Source: Leptospira weilii serovar Ranarum str. ICFT
Lineage (GTDB): Bacteria; Spirochaetota; Leptospiria; Leptospirales; Leptospiraceae
Reading direction: 5' to 3'
Length of the DNA: 12,500 bases
Assembly (NCBI RefSeq): GCF_000332415.1
Contig: NZ_AOHC02000019.1
Location: 1 to 12,500, forward strand
In this document: in pieces, positions 9,050-12,500 of the stretch
Position numbering within the stretch: position 1 is the first letter of the stretch
Layout: the number at the start of each line of letters is the position of its first letter
The notes under the pieces: model-generated
The model's database searches: none
What the model saw: the letters and a program-made list of their open reading frames with translations, nothing else
What the model was told of the DNA's origin: nothing
Program-made: the position numbers and the translations under genes

Positions 9050-10404
9050 TCCCAGACCTTTTTGCCCAGGACGGTTTCGCTCAATTCTCTCGCGGACCAA
9101 AATGCGTCCTCGTGAAACCCGTTTCTAAAGTAGCTTCCGCAAAAAAACACATTCCCCTCCCGATTGAGATCGTGCAGCCTCCGTTGCGCCTTCAGAGATC
9201 CTACACTGAACAACGGATGATCATATTCAATTTCCTGAATGATTTTTTTTCTATCGAGAGTTCCCGGATCGTTGATGGAAACGTAATAATTCTTCTTTTT
9301 AGAGACGCCCTGTAGAGAATTCATCCAATAAACGGTAAACGGCCTGATCTGTCCGTTTTTCTCCTCGATACGATAATTCCACGAAGACCAAGAGAGTTTT
9401 GTCTTCGGCATGGAGACATCGTCCGTGTGGAGAGTTGCAATATTCTTCTGGTATTTGAATTCTTTTAGAAGTTCCTTTTGAAGCGACGTAGGGTTTTTCA
9501 AAAGTTTGAGAGACGTATCCGCGTGTGTTGCAAGAATCACTTTATCGAAAACTTTCGACTTTCCGATTTTTAATGTGACCCGAACCTTATTTCCTACATT
9601 TTCAACGGAACGCACTTCCGCATTCAGTTGAAAGCGATCCTTTATCGGAGCCGTTAGACGTTTTACGTATTCCCGAGATCCGCCGTGGACCGTATACCAC
9701 TGATGTTGCGTATCCAATCCCATAAAACCGTGGTTCAGAAAAAAACGAACCAACCCAAAAACCGGAAATTGAAGCATTAGATCGTCCGGAGTGGACCAGA
9801 CCGCGGAACTCATAGGAATCAGATAATAATCCAAAAGGTCGCGATGATACCCTTCTTTGACGATATATTCGTCCAACGTATAATCCATATACTTTGAGTT
9901 TTCTAAAATTTTCGGAGCTTCTTTATTGAAACGATTGATGTTATATAAAAGTCTCAGAAATTTTAAGTTAAAAAAATTCTTTCTCTGTGCAAAGAGTCCG
10001 TTGATACCGGAACCACAAAACTCCAATCCTTCAGGAACGTGTTGTACGCTGAAAGACATCGAAGACTTTTCGGTCGGAACGTTCAATTCTTCAAAGAGTC
10101 GTTTGAGATTCGGATACGTAACGTGATTGAATACGATAAATCCGGTATCGATCGGAATCTTAGTTCCGTCTTCGTCCACATCCACCGTATTCGTATGTCC
10201 GCCGATATAAGATCCTTTTTCAAAGATCGTAAGATCGTATTCTTTTTGTAAGAAATGGGCGCAACCCATCCCTGCAATTCCGGTCCCGATGATCGCTAAG
10301 GATTCTTTCCTGTTTTTTGTCCTGGTCTGGGCAGAAATTTTTTTCCCAGAAATTTTCTTTTTAGAAACCGAGTCTTCGGTTTTCTTTTTCACATTCTTTT
10401 TCAA
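9046..10404 (-). CDS. FAD-dependent amine-oxidase-like oxidoreductase of the CFA cluster
   Basis: The 452-residue flavoprotein has a Rossmann FAD site LAIIGTGIAGMG (36-47), the ribose-binding acidic residue in TIFEKG (Glu62) and SYIGGHTNTV (65-74). FIVFNHVTYPNLKRLFEEL (89-107), MSFSVQHV and LFAQRKNFFN follow, blocks shared with the N-terminal half of plant cyclopropane-fatty-acid synthases. The C-terminal flavin block is GNVFFCGSYFRNGFHEDAF. In Rhodobacter a related CFA-cluster flavoprotein desaturates methylated acyl chains on the way to furan fatty acids; here oxidation of the CFA product is inferred. The first 34 residues are an extra Lys/Ser/Thr-rich tail before the flavin fold, with start TTG at 10404 (AAGGA about ten bases upstream). 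The stop overlaps the DUF1365 start. Confidence 0.88.
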   Translation of the reverse strand: MKKNVKKKTEDSVSKKKISGKKISAQTRTKNRKESLAIIGTGIAGMGCAHFLQKEYDLTIFEKGSYIGGHTNTVDVDEDGTKIPIDTGFIVFNHVTYPNLKRLFEELNVPTEKSSMSFSVQHVPEGLEFCGSGINGLFAQRKNFFNLKFLRLLYNINRFNKEAPKILENSKYMDYTLDEYIVKEGYHRDLLDYYLIPMSSAVWSTPDDLMLQFPVFGLVRFFLNHGFMGLDTQHQWYTVHGGSREYVKRLTAPIKDRFQLNAEVRSVENVGNKVRVTLKIGKSKVFDKVILATHADTSLKLLKNPTSLQKELLKEFKYQKNIATLHTDDVSMPKTKLSWSSWNYRIEEKNGQIRPFTVYWMNSLQGVSKKKNYYVSINDPGTLDRKKIIQEIEYDHPLFSVGSLKAQRRLHDLNREGNVFFCGSYFRNGFHEDAFWSARELSETVLGKKVWD

Positions 10405-10428
10405 GAACTACCCGTCCTTTTTTTGTGT

Positions 10429-10434
10429 ATAATA
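10429..10434 (-). promoter_or_regulatory. Candidate -10 box for the lipid-modification operon
   Basis: On the minus strand TATTAT lies about 25-30 bases before the TTG start of the flavoprotein gene, in the 138-base gap after the YqaA-family gene. No convincing -35 hexamer is seen at 16-18 bases, so either an activator is needed or the match is chance. Confidence 0.25.
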
Positions 10435-10542
10435 GACAGGAAGAATACGATTCGATGCGAAAAAAACTTTCCAAAAAAAATTACAATTTTGTTTCACTCG
10501 TAATCTACAAAAATACAAGCGCTCTTTCTTTGCGACCTTGGA

Positions 10543-11001
10543 TCAAACGTTCACAAAGGTATATGCAAGAATAATGTAACGAGCGATACGTAGAGTGAAC
10601 ACGATACTCGCGAATACCCACAATCTTTGTCTGAAAAAACCGGAAAGAACCGTGATCGGATCGCCTACAATCGGCAAAAAGGAAAACAACAAAATCGGCC
10701 AACCGATCGTTTGTATTTTTCGATATAACTTTTGAAACATCGGAGAAGAATCCAATTTTTTGTGAACAAACGTCTCCGAGCCGTAACCTAGAAGATAGTT
10801 AAACAAACAAGCGGCGCAATTCCCAAAAGACGCCCAAACAACCGCCTCGTAAGGAGCAAGTCCCGAAAAAATCGCAAGCGCAAGAGCCGCTTCCGAGCTA
10901 AAAGGAAGAATCGTCGCGGCGGCAAAAGATACGATCGCAAGACCGAGGCCCCCGTATGCCGGAACGAGCTTTGATAAAATTTCCCAAAAACTTGAATCCA
11001 T
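10543..11001 (-). CDS. YqaA-family (DedA/VTT-like) inner-membrane protein
   Basis: The 152-residue polytopic protein has hydrophobic segments at about 14-32, 36-50, 52-74, 98-112 and 128-148. YqaA/VTT signatures are visible: TILPFSSEAALALAI (30-44), FGNCAACLFNYLLGYG (59-74, the G-N-x4-N-x3-G pattern), SFLPIVGDPITVLSGFFR (107-124) and LRIARY (137-142). DedA-type relatives act in lipid scrambling or proton-coupled envelope maintenance; the exact role of YqaA proteins is not settled. The ATG at 11001 has GGGAAA just upstream. It sits on the strand of the lipid cluster, 138 bases before it, so it could be linked functionally but is probably a separate unit with pyrF and the small exported protein. 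Confidence 0.82.
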   Translation of the reverse strand: MDSSFWEILSKLVPAYGGLGLAIVSFAAATILPFSSEAALALAIFSGLAPYEAVVWASFGNCAACLFNYLLGYGSETFVHKKLDSSPMFQKLYRKIQTIGWPILLFSFLPIVGDPITVLSGFFRQRLWVFASIVFTLRIARYIILAYTFVNV

Positions 11002-11106
11002 CTATTTCCCATTTCCTAAAGAGTCGAAACCTGGCACATTTTATCAGAATGGACATTCTTCCGCGAAACGTCATTGTTATTCTTTCTGAATCGATTTAGA
11101 GCCGTT

Positions 11107-11553
11107 TTACTCCACCTGGGGATCCGGAATTTGTATTTCCCGAATGAATTTTTTATACCGAAGCGGAATTGTATAGTTTCGAATGTATCTCTGGCAGTAT
11201 GTTCCCGAATGCGAACTGTATTCTACGAGTTTATATTCCAAGGAACCTGAGAACAACGGCCTAAACGCAGATTCTAAAATTTCAATTCTTACTTGAGCTC
11301 GTTTTTTAGAAGATTTTTCAACATCAATGATTTGAATTTTTTCATTCCGAAGTTGAGACAGAAGTAAATTTAGATGATTCCCTTTGTCGGAAACATTCAA
11401 ATCAAGAATCAAACTTTGTCGATCCATCGGCGGACATTTCAATCTTTCTTTATCCACGTCTTCGGCAAAGATGGGCGCACTCGGATAATAGAATGAGCAA
11501 AAACAACAGCCCAAAAGAAAAAGAATCGTTTTACTTTGTTGTTGGATGTCCAA
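11107..11553 (-). CDS. Small exported protein of unknown function
   Basis: From a TTG at 11553 the product is 148 residues and opens MDIQQQSKTILFLLGCCFCS. This looks like an export signal ending at PIFA before EDVDKE (cleavage after about residue 30). A lipobox reading is also possible (LLGC with Cys16), though the hydrophobic run before it is short. GAGGCGGGA just upstream supports this start. A longer frame from a TTG at 11613 would put 20 acidic residues before the signal and lacks a ribosome site. The mature part has a beta-rich or ferredoxin-like pattern (LILDLNV, LLLSQLRNEKIQIIDVEKSS, AQVRIEILESAF) with no recognised family. It lies about 100 bases downstream of pyrF on the same strand. 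Confidence 0.65.
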   Translation of the reverse strand: MDIQQQSKTILFLLGCCFCSFYYPSAPIFAEDVDKERLKCPPMDRQSLILDLNVSDKGNHLNLLLSQLRNEKIQIIDVEKSSKKRAQVRIEILESAFRPLFSGSLEYKLVEYSSHSGTYCQRYIRNYTIPLRYKKFIREIQIPDPQVE

Positions 11554-11651
11554 GATTCCCGCCTCAAAATCGAATTCATCAAAGAATGATACCGTCGATT
11601 CTCTTGAATCCAACTTTTTGATTTTAGAATTTTAAAAATCTTTAAAGTAGA

Positions 11652-12467
11652 TTACAGGCCGGCAAAGGCGGCTTGCATTCTCTTATGAATTTTTTCCGCT
11701 TCCTGACCGGCGCGCATCGCAAAGTCCAAACCGTTCGAAGCGAAATGAATTCCTCTCGAAGAATTGATCAACGAATCACGGCCGCAAACCGGCAAAAGAT
11801 CGTCGAGTTTTGCCCCCTGCGCTCCGAAACCGGGAATCAAAAAAATCCGATCGGGGTTTTGTTTACGCAGAGTTTCCAACTCGGACGGATTGGTCGCTCC
11901 TACTACAAAACCCAAGTTCAAAGGAGAAATCGAGTTCGCGACGTACACAACTTCTTCGTAGAGAGTACGACCCGTCTGCGAAAACCGTTTCTTTTGAAAC
12001 TGCGCCGAATCCGGATTGGACGTAAGACAAAGCCAGAATATTAGATGATCTTGATATTCTAAAAAAGGACGAATCGAGTCAAGACCCATATACGGAGAAA
12101 GAGTCAGACTATCCACTTGAAGATCTCCGAAATAATAACGCGCGTATTGTCTCGCGGTATTGTCCAAATCTCCGCGTTTAACGTCCGCAACGATCGGAAT
12201 CTGAGGATAATTGCTTTTGAGATGACCGATTACTTTTTCAAACTGACGGATTCCGGAAGAACCGAACGTTTCAAAAAAAGCGATATTCGGTTTGTATGCG
12301 ACCGCATAAGGCGCGGTTGCGTCGATGATCTCGCGGCAGAAATGAACGAGGGGCTCCGGACTTCGTTTAACAATTTCAGGAAGTTTGCCGTAGTCGGGAT
12401 CAAGCCCGATACAAAGGAGAGATTGTAGAGATTGGCTCCGGGTCAGGAATTTACTTTGAAAATTCAA
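11652..12467 (-). CDS. pyrF: Orotidine 5'-phosphate decarboxylase (type 2)
   Basis: The 271-residue enzyme makes UMP from orotidine monophosphate, the last step of de novo pyrimidine synthesis. It is the longer type 2 form: LCIGLDPDYGKLP (18-30), AVAYKPNIAFFE (55-66, Lys59), the catalytic VADVKRGDLDNTA (93-105) with Asp95, Lys97 and Asp100, GFVVGATNPSE (186-196), IPGFGAQGA (211-219) and NSSRGI (235-240) for phosphate. Together these make a full TIM barrel with no missing catalytic residue. The start is TTG at 12467, with GGGGAGGGG a few bases upstream, a strong ribosome site; no upstream ATG is seen in the remaining bases. The promoter lies at or beyond the window edge. Confidence 0.95.
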   Translation of the reverse strand: MNFQSKFLTRSQSLQSLLCIGLDPDYGKLPEIVKRSPEPLVHFCREIIDATAPYAVAYKPNIAFFETFGSSGIRQFEKVIGHLKSNYPQIPIVADVKRGDLDNTARQYARYYFGDLQVDSLTLSPYMGLDSIRPFLEYQDHLIFWLCLTSNPDSAQFQKKRFSQTGRTLYEEVVYVANSISPLNLGFVVGATNPSELETLRKQNPDRIFLIPGFGAQGAKLDDLLPVCGRDSLINSSRGIHFASNGLDFAMRAGQEAEKIHKRMQAAFAGL

Positions 12468-12500
12468 AAGCCCCTCCCCGATATAAATGATTTTACTTAC

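Noticed and set aside
10530..10548. TGATCC on the minus strand, like the -35 of the Rhodobacter singlet-oxygen sigma factor
   Set aside because: No TAAGA-like -10 follows at the required distance, and it lies at the end of the YqaA-family gene far from the flavoprotein start.

Overview
The window fits a pathogenic-clade Leptospira (spirochaete). The evidence is moderately AT-rich DNA, many TTG starts, a spirochaete-style lipoprotein, IS110-type debris and gene families usual in that genus. The genus call is by recognition, not by a search.

Layout. (1) Positions 1-1288 are a decayed accessory patch. A broken IS110-family transposase (minus strand, about 136-913) is interrupted by a 77-bp palindromic-ended insertion (466-542) flanked by a TTA target duplication. 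About 350 bp without a recognisable gene follow. (2) Positions 1289-4004 are a tight plus-strand operon: lysine 2,3-aminomutase (kamA), a lipoprotein, a 68-residue protein, and a nucleotidyltransferase-fold protein with an altered metal motif. (3) Positions 4005-4466 lie between convergent operons, carry no gene and are rich in inverted repeats. (4) From 10404 down to 4467 runs a minus-strand lipid-modification cluster: FAD amine-oxidase-like oxidoreductase, DUF1365 protein, cyclopropane-fatty-acid synthase (CFA), DUF2062 membrane protein, DUF1295 membrane reductase-like protein, and a second CFA-superfamily methyltransferase of the plant coclaurine-N-methyltransferase type. (5) From 12467 down to 10543, on the same strand, lie pyrF, a small exported protein and a YqaA-family membrane protein.

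How the genes work together. The first three lipid genes overlap (a TTGA stop/start junction, then a 17-bp overlap), so they are probably co-translated. The FAD oxidoreductase and the CFA resemble the two halves of the plant cyclopropane-fatty-acid synthase polypeptide. The cluster probably methylates phospholipid acyl double bonds and then oxidises or reduces the product, giving a cyclopropane, methyl-branched, methylene or furan acyl chain. The actual product cannot be read from the sequence.

The most rewarding points are the lipid cluster with its plant-like methyltransferases, the 22-bp AT palindrome before the last methyltransferase gene, and the exact MITE-type insertion in the IS110 relic.
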